64,000 nucleotides of DNA. It comes from Bacteroidales bacterium (lineage in GTDB: Bacteria; Bacteroidota; Bacteroidia; Bacteroidales; Tenuifilaceae). The DNA lies in the NCBI GenBank assembly GCA_013376985.1, contig JACABB010000029.1, positions 1 through 64,000 of the forward strand, given 5' to 3'. The translations under genes and the position numbers were made by a program. The notes under the pieces were generated by a model, which saw only the letters and a list, made by a program, of their open reading frames with translations, did no database searches and was not told the DNA's origin. This document shows positions 55,609 to 64,000 of this stretch, one piece after another (within the stretch, counting starts at the first letter, position 1; every line of letters begins with the position of its first letter).

Positions 55609-57027
55609 ATGGTTAAGATCTTTATAAAATTCCTTATAGTTTTCTCCTTACTATTCTCTGCGAATGCCCTATTCTCGCAGCAAGCAACCATCATTGGTAA
55701 TTCAAAACTTTACTCAAACGATGAAATCGTATTTTATCGTTACTCCGATCTTATCACTATGTCTGAGGAAGAAATGGGGCGTTGTAAGGTTGATGATAAA
55801 GGTAACTTTAACTGTCAATTCAAAATAAACGAAACAACATTTCTATTCAGCCATCTAGGAATTTATCGAATATACCTTTTCGTGGAACCAGGGAAAACTT
55901 ACAACCTTGCCTTACCCGAAAAGGAAGAAAAAACCGAAGCGCAAAGATTAAACCCCTATTTTAGAGAAACCGATTTATTTGTAGGTATTATCAATATTGA
56001 CAAAAACGATGTCAACTTTCTTATTAACTCTTTCGATTTATCGTTTAATGAGAAGTTCGATGCTATTATCAACGATTCTTACAAAGGTAAAGCCAATATC
56101 AATATCGATTCAATGATAAATACTATCGAGAGTCGTCACTCAAATCAAAAACAACCATACTTTGACACCTACAGGTACTATCGTTATGGGTTGCTAAAGC
56201 AAATTACTTATATTCAAAAAGCAAAAAGCACATCGGAGCATTATTTTCTTAATAAGCCTGTTCAGTATAACAACACAGCCTTCATGGAACTATTCAATCT
56301 TGTGTATGATAAATACTTTATCTTCTTTTCACGAACAGAAACAGGAAATGCCGTTTTCAAAAATATAACCCAGGAAAAGAGTTTATACAATTTGAAGAAA
56401 ACCCTAGCTACAGATAATGTCCTTGCAAACGATACGCTTAAAGAACTAGTAATCTTAAAAGGCTTGCACGATGGTTTCTTCGACGACAAATTTTCGAGAT
56501 CTGCACTTCTAACAATTATGGACTCACTTTATTTTACCTCTAAGATACCCGAACACCTTGTGATTGCTCAGAATATTCGGACAAAAGTAACACATCTTTT
56601 AGCAGGATTTGTACCAACACCATTTGAACTTTACGACTCTAAAGGAAATCTAATAAAACTTGATGATTTCAAAGGCAAATACATCTACCTAAATTTCTGT
56701 ACAAGTACTAGTTATACCTGCTTGCAAGAATTTACTTTACTGCAAAAAATCTACGATAAGCATAAGCAAATGCTTGAAATTATAACAATTTGTGTTGATA
56801 AGGATAAGCAGGACATGAGCAATCTATTAAAGAATGCAGGTTACGATTGGACATTTCTTCATTATGGAAACAAACCTGAAATTGTGAAAGATTTTGACAT
56901 TAGGGCCTACCCTACATATTTCCTTATTGCACCCGACAGGAAACTTTTGCTATCGCCAGCCCCATCGCCCCGAGAAAATTTTGAGATTCAATTTTTTAAA
57001 ATACTACGCTCTAAAGGCGAGATTTAA
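55609..57027 (+). CDS. Exported TlpA-like thioredoxin-fold protein without CxxC
   Basis: This 472-residue protein starts with a signal peptide (hydrophobic run ending A-N-A-L-F-S-Q). A beta-rich N-terminal domain and a long helical middle precede a thioredoxin-like domain at about 335-472 (FELYDSKGNLIKLDDFKGK). The redox motif position reads S-Y-T-C instead of W-C-x-x-C, so the first cysteine is lost; another Cys lies five residues before that serine. Bacteroidota carry many such TlpA-like proteins of unknown substrate. Its end overlaps the convergent Nudix gene by four bases. Confidence 0.8.
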   Translation: MVKIFIKFLIVFSLLFSANALFSQQATIIGNSKLYSNDEIVFYRYSDLITMSEEEMGRCKVDDKGNFNCQFKINETTFLFSHLGIYRIYLFVEPGKTYNLALPEKEEKTEAQRLNPYFRETDLFVGIINIDKNDVNFLINSFDLSFNEKFDAIINDSYKGKANINIDSMINTIESRHSNQKQPYFDTYRYYRYGLLKQITYIQKAKSTSEHYFLNKPVQYNNTAFMELFNLVYDKYFIFFSRTETGNAVFKNITQEKSLYNLKKTLATDNVLANDTLKELVILKGLHDGFFDDKFSRSALLTIMDSLYFTSKIPEHLVIAQNIRTKVTHLLAGFVPTPFELYDSKGNLIKLDDFKGKYIYLNFCTSTSYTCLQEFTLLQKIYDKHKQMLEIITICVDKDKQDMSNLLKNAGYDWTFLHYGNKPEIVKDFDIRAYPTYFLIAPDRKLLLSPAPSPRENFEIQFFKILRSKGEI

Positions 57028-57647
57028 ACAATACCTTCAACTCCCAGAACCTCGCGTATTGTATCGTAGGTGTTATTCAATATTCCATCTAAGTGATTTA
57101 CAGAAAACCATTTAGCAATAGAAATATCTTCCGTTTGCTGAGGAACAAGCGGCTCATTATCATTATAAAACATATTAAACCAATGTGTTTCCTTTAAAAT
57201 AATTGAACCACCTTGCTTATAAGTATGGTATGTATTTGTAATATGTTCCTTTAAAATTAAATTTGATATTCCTGTTTCTTCGGAAACTTCACGAACAGCA
57301 GCATCTTCAATTTTTTCATCAAGTTCTAACTTTCCCTTAGGCAAATCCCACTTTCCATACCTAAAAATAAACAAATACTCTCCATTACTATTCTGCACAA
57401 GTCCACCCGAAGCTTTAACAACCTTGAACATTGTACCTAAATCTCTTAGCATTGATTGAATATCCTTTCCAGAGATAAAAACATTTTCTACTTGAACAGT
57501 CGATTGAAAAAAATCGAGTATTTTTGAGAGTTCTTGAAAAGTGTTGTAGCAGGTAAATAATCCCGATTGGTTATTAAAATTAGATCCTACACTATTGGTA
57601 AGAACAATTTTACGTTTATCAAAATAAATTGAACACTCTTTCGACAT
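57024..57647 (-). CDS. Nudix hydrolase
   Basis: This 207-residue protein has a complete Nudix box near residues 109-131 (G-x5-E-x7-R-E-V-x-E-E-x-G-I). It is preceded by the segment GKWDLPKGK, which resembles diadenosine polyphosphate or ADP-ribose hydrolases. The N-terminal 80 residues are an extra domain seen in the Bacteroidota form. Its start codon overlaps that of pyrE on the other strand. Confidence 0.9.
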   Translation of the reverse strand: MSKECSIYFDKRKIVLTNSVGSNFNNQSGLFTCYNTFQELSKILDFFQSTVQVENVFISGKDIQSMLRDLGTMFKVVKASGGLVQNSNGEYLFIFRYGKWDLPKGKLELDEKIEDAAVREVSEETGISNLILKEHITNTYHTYKQGGSIILKETHWFNMFYNDNEPLVPQQTEDISIAKWFSVNHLDGILNNTYDTIREVLGVEGIV

Positions 57648-58272
57648 GATACAAAATTCAGTTGTACTTAATCTGCTTCAAATTAATGCAATTAAACTAA
57701 ATCCTGCAAATCCTTTTACATGGGCTTCGGGATGGAAATCACCAATTTACTGTGATAACCGAAAAACCCTCTCGTATCCAGCGGTTCGCAACTTAATTTG
57801 CGAAGGGTTTAGGCATGCTATTATAGAAAAATACCCAGATGTTGAAATAATTGCAGGAGTGGCTACTGGTGCAATTGCGCATGGAATGCTTGTAGCCGAT
57901 AGGCTTAACTTGCCTTTTGTTTACGTTCGCTCAGCACCAAAAAAACACGGGCTTGAAAATCTTGTTGAGGGTGATGTTAAAACTGGGCAAAAGGTAGTTG
58001 TAATTGAAGATTTAATATCAACAGGGCAAAGCAGTTTAAATGCGGTTGAAGCCTTAAGAAATATTGGATGCAACGTTCTTGGAATGCTAGCTATATTTAC
58101 TTACGGATTCAATCATGCAGCCGAAAATTTCAAAAAATCGGATGTGCAAATTGATACTCTGGCCAATTATTCTCAGTTAATTGATATTGCAATAGAGCAA
58201 GGATTTGTCAGCAAGAATCATTTACATCTTCTCAAATCGTGGCGCAATGATCCCGAAAACTGGGGAAAGTAA
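57646..58272 (+). CDS. pyrE: Orotate phosphoribosyltransferase
   Basis: This 208-residue type I phosphoribosyltransferase has the PRPP-binding motif VVIEDLISTGQS near residues 118-129 and the lysine-rich loop RSAPKKHG. It converts orotate and PRPP to OMP in pyrimidine synthesis. It is divergent to the Nudix gene with overlapping start codons, so its promoter must lie inside that gene. Confidence 0.95.
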   Translation: MIQNSVVLNLLQINAIKLNPANPFTWASGWKSPIYCDNRKTLSYPAVRNLICEGFRHAIIEKYPDVEIIAGVATGAIAHGMLVADRLNLPFVYVRSAPKKHGLENLVEGDVKTGQKVVVIEDLISTGQSSLNAVEALRNIGCNVLGMLAIFTYGFNHAAENFKKSDVQIDTLANYSQLIDIAIEQGFVSKNHLHLLKSWRNDPENWGK

Positions 58273-58373
58273 GTGGAAATGAAAATAATACAAGAATTAA
58301 TGTTAATAGTTTTCAATCTCTGCCCTTTATATATTATCACCATCAACCATAAACCGTCAACTAATCTAAATCC

Positions 58374-58787
58374 ATGACCGAATTTGAAAGCAAAATAGTA
58401 TCCATTCGAAGAACTCCAGAGGATATTTTTAGAATACTATCTGACTTTAGGCTACTGACTCCTTTAGTTCCCCAGGATAAACTGGAGGGATGGGAGGCAG
58501 AAGAGAATTGCTGTCACTTTAACATAAAAGGCATTGGACAAACTGGTTTAAAAATTATTGAAAAAGAACCTTACAAAACGGTGAAAATTACTGGTGATGG
58601 CAAACTACCTTTCGGATTCTTCCTGTGGATTCAACTTAAAGAGGCAGCTCCTTACGATACAAGAATGAAACTGACACTTAAAGCAGATCTTAATGTAATG
58701 TTTAAAATGATGCTTCAAAAGCAACTTGAAGAGGGAATAAATATGATGGCGGAACAAATTGCAGCCGCATTCAATCGGGGAGTCTAA
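58374..58787 (+). CDS. SRPBCC (START-like) family protein
   Basis: This 137-residue protein has the helix-grip fold pattern: strand, two small helices (RTPEDIFRILSDF), a beta sheet and a long C-terminal helix (MLQKQLEEGINMMAEQIAAAF). It is often found between pyrE and birA in Bacteroidales. Ligand is unknown. The end overlaps the convergent birA by four bases. Confidence 0.75.
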   Translation: MTEFESKIVSIRRTPEDIFRILSDFRLLTPLVPQDKLEGWEAEENCCHFNIKGIGQTGLKIIEKEPYKTVKITGDGKLPFGFFLWIQLKEAAPYDTRMKLTLKADLNVMFKMMLQKQLEEGINMMAEQIAAAFNRGV

Positions 58788-59527
58788 ATTTCGAAGATTA
58801 TCTCTTTAAATCCAAATGATTTTTTTTGACCATCCTCCATTTCGAGGATAAGTTCACCCGTTGGTTTTATGCCAATAATTTTGGCCTTAAAATTTCCATC
58901 CGCACTGCTATAATTACAAAGATTTTGAAATCTATAAAGAGATTTCAAATAATCATCGGATATTTTTTCTTTTAAACCGCACTTTAGCTGAAGATATCTC
59001 ATTTGGATTGAAACAACAAGTTCGCTTAGCACAACCTCTGGACGATACTGAAAGCCAGTTAAGAGAGTCATTGATATAGGGTTTGGAACGTTGGAGGAAA
59101 AAACGATTTGGTTCAAATTCATCCCTATACCTATTATTGAGATATCTAAAAAAGTTGAACTAAAACTATTCTCAATTAAAACCCCTGCAATTTTTTTATC
59201 TCCAACATAAATATCATTAGGCCACTTAACACGGGCATCAACATTATTATTTTTAAGCCAATCGCAAATTGATAGTGCAATTGCTTTAGAGATCATGAAT
59301 TGCTCCTCAACCCTTAAAAAACTGGGGCGCAGCAGTAAGCTAAATGTGAGATTCTCACCTCTTTCACTCTCCCAAGTGTTACCTCTTTGTCCTCTGCCTT
59401 TTTCTTGAAAAAAAGCAGCAACAGCCAACCCCTCTTGCTCCCCTTCCTGAGCCAATTTCATACAATAACTATTTGTTGAATCAACACTCTCAAGCCAAAT
59501 ATATTGAGGTTCAAAGATCCTATCCAT
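58784..59527 (-). CDS. birA: Biotin--[acetyl-CoA carboxylase] ligase
   Basis: This 247-residue protein has the biotin protein ligase motif GRGQRGNTWES near residues 44-54 and the lysine segment VKWPNDIYVGDKKIAGVL. It transfers biotin to the carboxylase carrier protein. The N-terminal DNA-binding domain of E. coli BirA is absent, so it is the short, non-regulatory form. Confidence 0.95.
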   Translation of the reverse strand: MDRIFEPQYIWLESVDSTNSYCMKLAQEGEQEGLAVAAFFQEKGRGQRGNTWESERGENLTFSLLLRPSFLRVEEQFMISKAIALSICDWLKNNNVDARVKWPNDIYVGDKKIAGVLIENSFSSTFLDISIIGIGMNLNQIVFSSNVPNPISMTLLTGFQYRPEVVLSELVVSIQMRYLQLKCGLKEKISDDYLKSLYRFQNLCNYSSADGNFKAKIIGIKPTGELILEMEDGQKKSFGFKEIIFEI

Positions 59528-59736
59528 AGTAAATTTTATTAAACAAAGATAATTGTTGTTTAATTCAAATAACTATTTTAAAATTCAACCTTGTTGTTAT
59601 TGATAGAAAACTGACACTGCTCTTTAATGATAACTAATAACTTACCTGTTTCTATAATATATTTTAACAATCCATAGAATAAATATCTGTTTTTTTGTTT
59701 AATTTTATATAAGATTTGACCTAATCTAAAATCATT

Positions 59737-60108
59737 ATGGAATTCACGAAATTTAAGACATATATTGAACATTTAGATTCTCTAATAGGAAAGGAATGCA
59801 CTGGTACTGCCGACGAGTTTGCACAAAAACTTGGGATAAGCGAAAAAAAAAATCAGAACCATCTACTGCAAATCCGAGAAATGGGAGTTGTAGTGATTTA
59901 TGACCAATACAAAAGAACTCACAAATACACACAAAAGGAAAGAGTCTCGTTTGGATTTACCCCTGAAGAGATAAGAAATATTAAAGGCGATGGAGGGTGC
60001 AAAACCTCTTCGAGAGTTTGTTTGCAATTCCACCCTCTTCGAAAACATGTTGCGCAAAACATACAAGTAGATTACACTCTTGTCCTTTATCTTTATTCAC
60101 TGAATTAA
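59737..60108 (+). CDS. Small HTH protein with double-glycine leader-like tail
   Basis: This 123-residue protein's first 70 residues resemble the HTH-domain proteins found with Bacteroidota lanthipeptide genes: helix-turn-helix around residues 24-50 (ADEFAQKLGISEK then HLLQIREMG) and a beta wing (VVIYDQYKRTHKY). The next part, GFTPEEIRNIKGDGG (73-87), looks like the end of a double-glycine leader peptide, followed by a 36-residue tail with two Cys and several Ser/Thr. It precedes the precursor gene by 61 bases. It may be a regulator, a precursor-like protein or both. Confidence 0.6.
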   Translation: MEFTKFKTYIEHLDSLIGKECTGTADEFAQKLGISEKKNQNHLLQIREMGVVVIYDQYKRTHKYTQKERVSFGFTPEEIRNIKGDGGCKTSSRVCLQFHPLRKHVAQNIQVDYTLVLYLYSLN

Positions 60109-60169
60109 TTAACTTATTAGTGATTTTTATAGTGTTTCCAAAACAAATGTTAAACTAAAATTTTAAAAG

Positions 60170-60421
60170 ATGAAAAAATTAAAAAAACAAGAAGAGTTTT
60201 CCAAAATGTTAGATTTAGGAAAAGAAGATGTTGCTAATTTATCTTCAGAATCAATGATGAATGTTAATGGCGGTATAACAGTCCCTCTGCCAACAAAAGG
60301 TACTGATTGTGAACAAACATTAGTATATGGCTGCGATACATATAATTGTGCTTCGGCTGGATGTACATATACGTGTATTTGCGCTAACACACGTATATGT
60401 AGTGGAGCAGCATGTGTTTAA
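60170..60421 (+). CDS. Class I lanthipeptide precursor, eight-cysteine core
   Basis: This is an 83-residue peptide. Residues 1-35 are a leader with charged N-terminus, a helical LGKEDVANLSSESM segment and a double-glycine cleavage site (Gly34-Gly35). The 48-residue core holds eight Cys and ten Ser/Thr, with short patterns such as TYTC, CSGAAC and NCASAGC that suit (methyl)lanthionine rings. LanC and LanB genes follow on the same strand. A terminator-like hairpin at 60491 separates it from them, as is common for highly expressed precursors. Confidence 0.85.
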   Translation: MKKLKKQEEFSKMLDLGKEDVANLSSESMMNVNGGITVPLPTKGTDCEQTLVYGCDTYNCASAGCTYTCICANTRICSGAACV

Positions 60422-60490
60422 AAAACATTATCCCTTATATTGAAGATTTTTTAATTTCAATGTAATAAAGATACTATTATTGAAGTCTTG

Positions 60491-60526
60491 CGGGCATTTA
60501 TATAAAATGCTCGTTTGACTTTTTTA
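60491..60526 (+). terminator. Terminator/attenuator after the precursor gene
   Basis: The stem CGGGCATTT (60491-60499) with AAATGCTCG (60505-60513; one G-T pair) and a five-base loop is followed by TTTGACTTTTTTATT. It lies 69 bases after the precursor stop. The rest of the 309-base gap (to 60730) is very AT-rich; I see no consensus promoter in it. Confidence 0.65.
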
Positions 60527-60730
60527 TTAATTAGGTTACTTAAGTTTTAAATAAGATGTTTTTGACCTATTTTATATGATATGTACCTAATTAATTTTAG
60601 TCAAATTTGAATATTTGGAGTAAATGAAACAATTATTTGAAACTTTTACATTATTCAAACACATCATTTTATTATAATTGATTCATTTAAAGAAATTTTT
60701 AATTTCTAAACATTACAATTAATAACTCTA

Positions 60731-61951
60731 ATGGAAGAAAAATTAATTTTAAATCCATCTCTTTCCAATCAAATAATTAATAAAATTGATGAAATTGCTA
60801 TTAATATATATAATAATCATGATTCTTCACCTAATTTAATGGGGGGGAAATCAGGTGAATTAATTTTCATTGCTTATTATTCAAAATATAGGGAAAACTA
60901 CACATACCAAGAAAAGATAAACCCACTCCTTTCAAATATTTTTGATAACGTAAAGGGTGGCTTCAGATTCCCAACCTTTGCAAGTGGTTTAGCTGGAATT
61001 GGTTGGACTGTAGAGCATTTGGCTCAAAATGGTTTTATTAAAGCAGATACCAATTCTATCATTGGTAGTCTTGACGATTTTCTTTACCCTTACATGCATC
61101 AGTATATAAAACAAGGCAACTACGATTATCTGCACGGTGCAATAGGAATAGGGCTATACTATTTAAATCGACAGAAAAATCCTAAAACCCTTAAATACAT
61201 TGAAGAATTAATTGAAGAATTAGAAAAAAAAAGCACACAAAAAGCAGAATATATTTCATGGGAATCATCATTAGGTCTTAATGAAAATCTGAGAGGGTAT
61301 AATTTAAGTTTATCTCATGGGTTAGCCAGCATCATAGTATTTCTAAGTCGACTATTTGAAGCAGGCATTAAAACGGATAAAGTATTTTATCTTACGACCG
61401 GAGCAATAAACTTTTTATTGCATAGCAAACATAATTCTAAGAAATATCCCTTTCAGTTTCCTGCATGGGTATGTAAGGATTTGAATTCAGAAGTTGATCA
61501 CGGTGGTCGATTGGCTTGGTGCTACAACGATTTAGGTATTGGTTACGCTTTATGGCAAGCTGGAGTAATTTATAAAAATGAAGCATGGAAAAATGAAGCT
61601 ATCAATATCCTTTTACAAACAACAAAAATAATAGAGTTAAGTGACTCTAAAGTTATGGATGCAGGTCTATGCCACGGAACATCAGGTGCGGCTCATATTT
61701 ACAATAAAATATATAACCACACTAATATAGAAGATTTCAAAATTGCTGCTACTTTTTGGTTTGGACAGACTCTAAAAATGGCTCATTTTGATGATGGGCT
61801 TGTAGGTTACAAATCATTCCGAACACCTGAGTATGGTGGATGGTATAATGATTATGGATTTCTCGAAGGCATTTCAGGAATAGGCCTTGCGATGATCTCC
61901 GCTGTATCCGATATCGAGCCAAAATGGGACAGAGCATTGCTACTCAGTTAA
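60731..61951 (+). CDS. Lanthionine synthetase C-like cyclase (LanC)
   Basis: This 406-residue protein has the double-barrel LanC pattern with repeated GxxG motifs (HGAIGIGLYY, SHGLASII). The zinc ligands are Cys264 (WCYNDLG), Cys314 and His315 (GLCHGTSG). It catalyses Michael addition of Cys thiols to dehydroalanine/dehydrobutyrine to form thioether rings on the 60170 precursor. The C-terminus (WDRALLLS) is the normal LanC end. The stop at 61949-61951 is in frame with the following dehydratase. Confidence 0.92.
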   Translation: MEEKLILNPSLSNQIINKIDEIAINIYNNHDSSPNLMGGKSGELIFIAYYSKYRENYTYQEKINPLLSNIFDNVKGGFRFPTFASGLAGIGWTVEHLAQNGFIKADTNSIIGSLDDFLYPYMHQYIKQGNYDYLHGAIGIGLYYLNRQKNPKTLKYIEELIEELEKKSTQKAEYISWESSLGLNENLRGYNLSLSHGLASIIVFLSRLFEAGIKTDKVFYLTTGAINFLLHSKHNSKKYPFQFPAWVCKDLNSEVDHGGRLAWCYNDLGIGYALWQAGVIYKNEAWKNEAINILLQTTKIIELSDSKVMDAGLCHGTSGAAHIYNKIYNHTNIEDFKIAATFWFGQTLKMAHFDDGLVGYKSFRTPEYGGWYNDYGFLEGISGIGLAMISAVSDIEPKWDRALLLS

Positions 61952-61999
61952 ACACAGTTATTAAACTTTCAAAAACTACTTCCAAATTCTAAGTCTCTA

Positions 62000-64000
62000 G
62001 TGAAAAATAATCTACCATTTGATATATTCTCCACTTTTGTAGTAAGAACACCACAATTGCCTTTTGATTTTATACAAAATTTGATTTCGGATGAATCTTT
62101 ACAAATTGAAAGACTGAAGGATATTGTCCATCAACCAATAATTAATGAAGCATTATTTATCGCAACTCCAGAATTTCACGAACAACTTCAGAAATGGCTT
62201 AATGGAAATGTGTCAGAGGCAAAAGAAATAGAGCGTATTCTACAGACCTTATATAAATACCTATCTAGAATGTCCTCTCGAAGTACCCCTTTTGGGCTCT
62301 TTGCTGGTTGTACCACAGGAAAAATTGGCAATAAGACTGGTGTAATACTATCAAAATCGTCAGAACATGAGCGACATACCCGTTTGGATATGCTTTATTT
62401 ATGCAATCTTGCTTCCGCACTTTCAAAACATCCAATTATTAAGAACAAACTTCGATATTACCCCAATACTACAATTTATGAATCGGGTGAACAACTCCGG
62501 TATATTGAATATCGTTATAATAAAGATAGACGCACACACCATTTGGTACAAATTAAGAACTCCCCCTATGTTGATTTAGTAATACAAAAAGCAAAAAATG
62601 GAGAATCAATAAAGTGTCTTTCAAATGCACTTGAAAACGAAGATATACCTAGCATTCATGCAGCAGCATTTATTGAAAAGTTGATCGATAATCAAATTCT
62701 TATTAGCGAACTTGATCCAACTGTGACTGGTGATGAATTCTTACATAGAATCATTAAAATACTAAATCCGATTGATGCAATTGATACAATTAAAGAAACA
62801 CTAATTAACATAAACGACAAAATACTTATTGTAGATAAGCAAATTGGTAATGCACAATCTATCTATATCGATATAGCAGAAGACATTAAAACACTTGAAG
62901 TCGATTACGATATAAAGTACTTATTTCAGACAGATGTGAACCTTATTGCTAAAGAATCCTCGATTAGTGAAGGTATTCAAAGAACGTTATTGCAAGGCTT
63001 AGATGTGCTTAATAAGTTAACCAGTAAGAACTCAGAAGGAAATATTAAGAAGTTTAAAGATAATTTCTTCAATCGCTATGAAAACAGAGAGATTCCCTTG
63101 CTTAAAGCCTTAGACACCGAAACGGGAATAGGTTACCTTCAAAACGATATGAACTCGCTTGGGGATGTTTCCCCTTTTATAGCAGACATTGTCCTGCCAT
63201 CAAAGCAGAATGACTCATCAAAGATAAATTGGGAGCCAATCCAAAATTTCTTATTAAACAAGTTTCTGGAAGCCCTCGCAAAAAATAACTTTGAAATCGA
63301 AATAACCGATAATGATTTAAAAGCATTTGAAGCAAACTGGAATGACCTTCCTGTAACATTTTCATCTAAGGTAAGCATTGTGGATGGGCCAAGTGAATTA
63401 TTTCCAGAAGGTAAAATATTGATGGAAAGTGCAGGAAACAGTAGCGCCTCAAACTTGTTAGGGCGGTTCTGTCATGGAAATGAAATGATACATCAGTGGA
63501 CAAAAGAAATTACAGAACACGAGCAAAATTTTTTTCCAGATACAATTCTAGCAGAAATTGTACATCTACCAGAATCAAGGGTGGGTAATGTGATTCTCCG
63601 ACCCGTTTTAAGGGAATACGAAATCCCCTTTTTAACCACTCCAGCAGTTGACCAACAACATACAATAACGTTAGATGATCTCTTGATCTCTGTAAAGAAA
63701 GATGAAATCATATTGCGTTCCAAGAGATTGAATAAAAGAGTAATTCCAAGATTGAGCAATGCCCATAACTATTCAATAAGAGCCTTACCTGTTTATCAGT
63801 TTTTATGTGATTTACAAAACCAAAATCTAAGATCAGGAATAGGATTTAATTGGGGAAACTTATCAAACAACTACTCCTTCAGACCTAGAGTAATTTACAA
63901 GAATCTTATTTTTAGTCCAGCAACATGGGTGGTAAAAAAGGATGAAATAAAGGAATTAATAAAGTTAAGTAATGATCAGGACTTACTAAACGGAGTAGCA
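62000..64000 (+). CDS. Lantibiotic dehydratase LanB (partial, runs off the right edge)
   Basis: An open frame continues without a stop from 61952 to the end of the window. I chose GTG at 62000 because the protein then starts V-K-N-N-L-P-F-D-I-F and reaches the LanB signature RTPQLPFDF at the usual distance; no ATG fits. The 667 visible residues contain RMSSRSTPFGLFAGC (near 104-118) and, later, FCHGNEMIH and GNVILRPVLREYEIP, all typical of the N-terminal glutamylation domain. It activates Ser/Thr with glutamyl-tRNA and eliminates glutamate. The elimination domain lies beyond the window. Confidence 0.9.
   Translation, partial: MKNNLPFDIFSTFVVRTPQLPFDFIQNLISDESLQIERLKDIVHQPIINEALFIATPEFHEQLQKWLNGNVSEAKEIERILQTLYKYLSRMSSRSTPFGLFAGCTTGKIGNKTGVILSKSSEHERHTRLDMLYLCNLASALSKHPIIKNKLRYYPNTTIYESGEQLRYIEYRYNKDRRTHHLVQIKNSPYVDLVIQKAKNGESIKCLSNALENEDIPSIHAAAFIEKLIDNQILISELDPTVTGDEFLHRIIKILNPIDAIDTIKETLININDKILIVDKQIGNAQSIYIDIAEDIKTLEVDYDIKYLFQTDVNLIAKESSISEGIQRTLLQGLDVLNKLTSKNSEGNIKKFKDNFFNRYENREIPLLKALDTETGIGYLQNDMNSLGDVSPFIADIVLPSKQNDSSKINWEPIQNFLLNKFLEALAKNNFEIEITDNDLKAFEANWNDLPVTFSSKVSIVDGPSELFPEGKILMESAGNSSASNLLGRFCHGNEMIHQWTKEITEHEQNFFPDTILAEIVHLPESRVGNVILRPVLREYEIPFLTTPAVDQQHTITLDDLLISVKKDEIILRSKRLNKRVIPRLSNAHNYSIRALPVYQFLCDLQNQNLRSGIGFNWGNLSNNYSFRPRVIYKNLIFSPATWVVKKDEIKELIKLSNDQDLLNGVA

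Noticed and set aside
59578-59772. A 64-codon minus-strand open frame overlapping the HTH gene start
   Set aside because: It is low-complexity, covers an AT-rich intergenic region and overlaps a better supported gene on the other strand.

Overview
The window is AT-rich and looks like a chromosomal segment of a Bacteroidota organism, most likely Bacteroidales. The evidence is the absence of Shine-Dalgarno sites, -7 elements of the TAnnTTTG type with upstream TTTG or TTG, a type B ribosomal protein L31, and a housekeeping set (alkD-like, BI-1, rpmE, GlmU-like, lon, coaD, nudix, pyrE, SRPBCC, birA) arranged as in that group. No exact taxon can be read from the sequence.

Positions 1-45078 hold one very large biosynthetic gene cluster. 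All its genes lie on the + strand, mostly with tiny gaps or overlaps. It opens with the tail of a NusG-like (LoaP/UpxY-type) antiterminator and is bracketed by two cysteine-synthase-like genes (352 and 44140). It contains two sets of discrete type II polyketide genes. Set 1 (3985-10606) is KR, FabZ-like DH, ACP, KS, inactive KS/CLF, FabD-type AT and PfaD-like ER. Set 2 (23640-33361) is AT, ACP, KS, CLF, KS, double-hotdog DH, a degenerate SDR and an active KR. Between them lies a 2370-residue PKS-NRPS, KS-(no AT)-PCP-Cy-A-PCP-oxidase. Its A domain carries the full cysteine code (D L Y N L S L I W, K), so I predict a thiazole made from cysteine. That A domain is interrupted by about 225 residues that look like two degenerate PilZ-type barrels, the most unusual feature of the window. 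Starter and off-loading candidates are a FAAL-PCP protein, a LuxE-like acyl-protein synthetase, a type II thioesterase, an alpha/beta hydrolase and a transglutaminase-like amide-forming candidate. Tailoring candidates are two PP-loop (AANH) ATPases, a HemN-like radical SAM enzyme next to a class I methyltransferase, an ICMT-like membrane methyltransferase and a NapH-like membrane ferredoxin. A TolC/MFP/RND operon follows and probably exports the product. My inference is a polyene or polyunsaturated acyl chain joined to a cysteine-derived thiazole, possibly with further sulfur or nitrogen chemistry through the AANH enzymes.

Positions 45347-49058 hold a tRNA-His and a short minus-strand surface-glycan group (acetyltransferase, asparagine-synthase-like protein, flippase). 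Positions 49151-59527 are housekeeping genes with readable promoters, including a textbook sigma-54 promoter in front of lon and start codons of nudix and pyrE that overlap each other.

Positions 59737-64000 begin a class I lanthipeptide cluster: a small HTH protein whose tail resembles a double-glycine leader, an 83-residue precursor with an eight-cysteine core, LanC, and a LanB dehydratase that runs off the end of the window.
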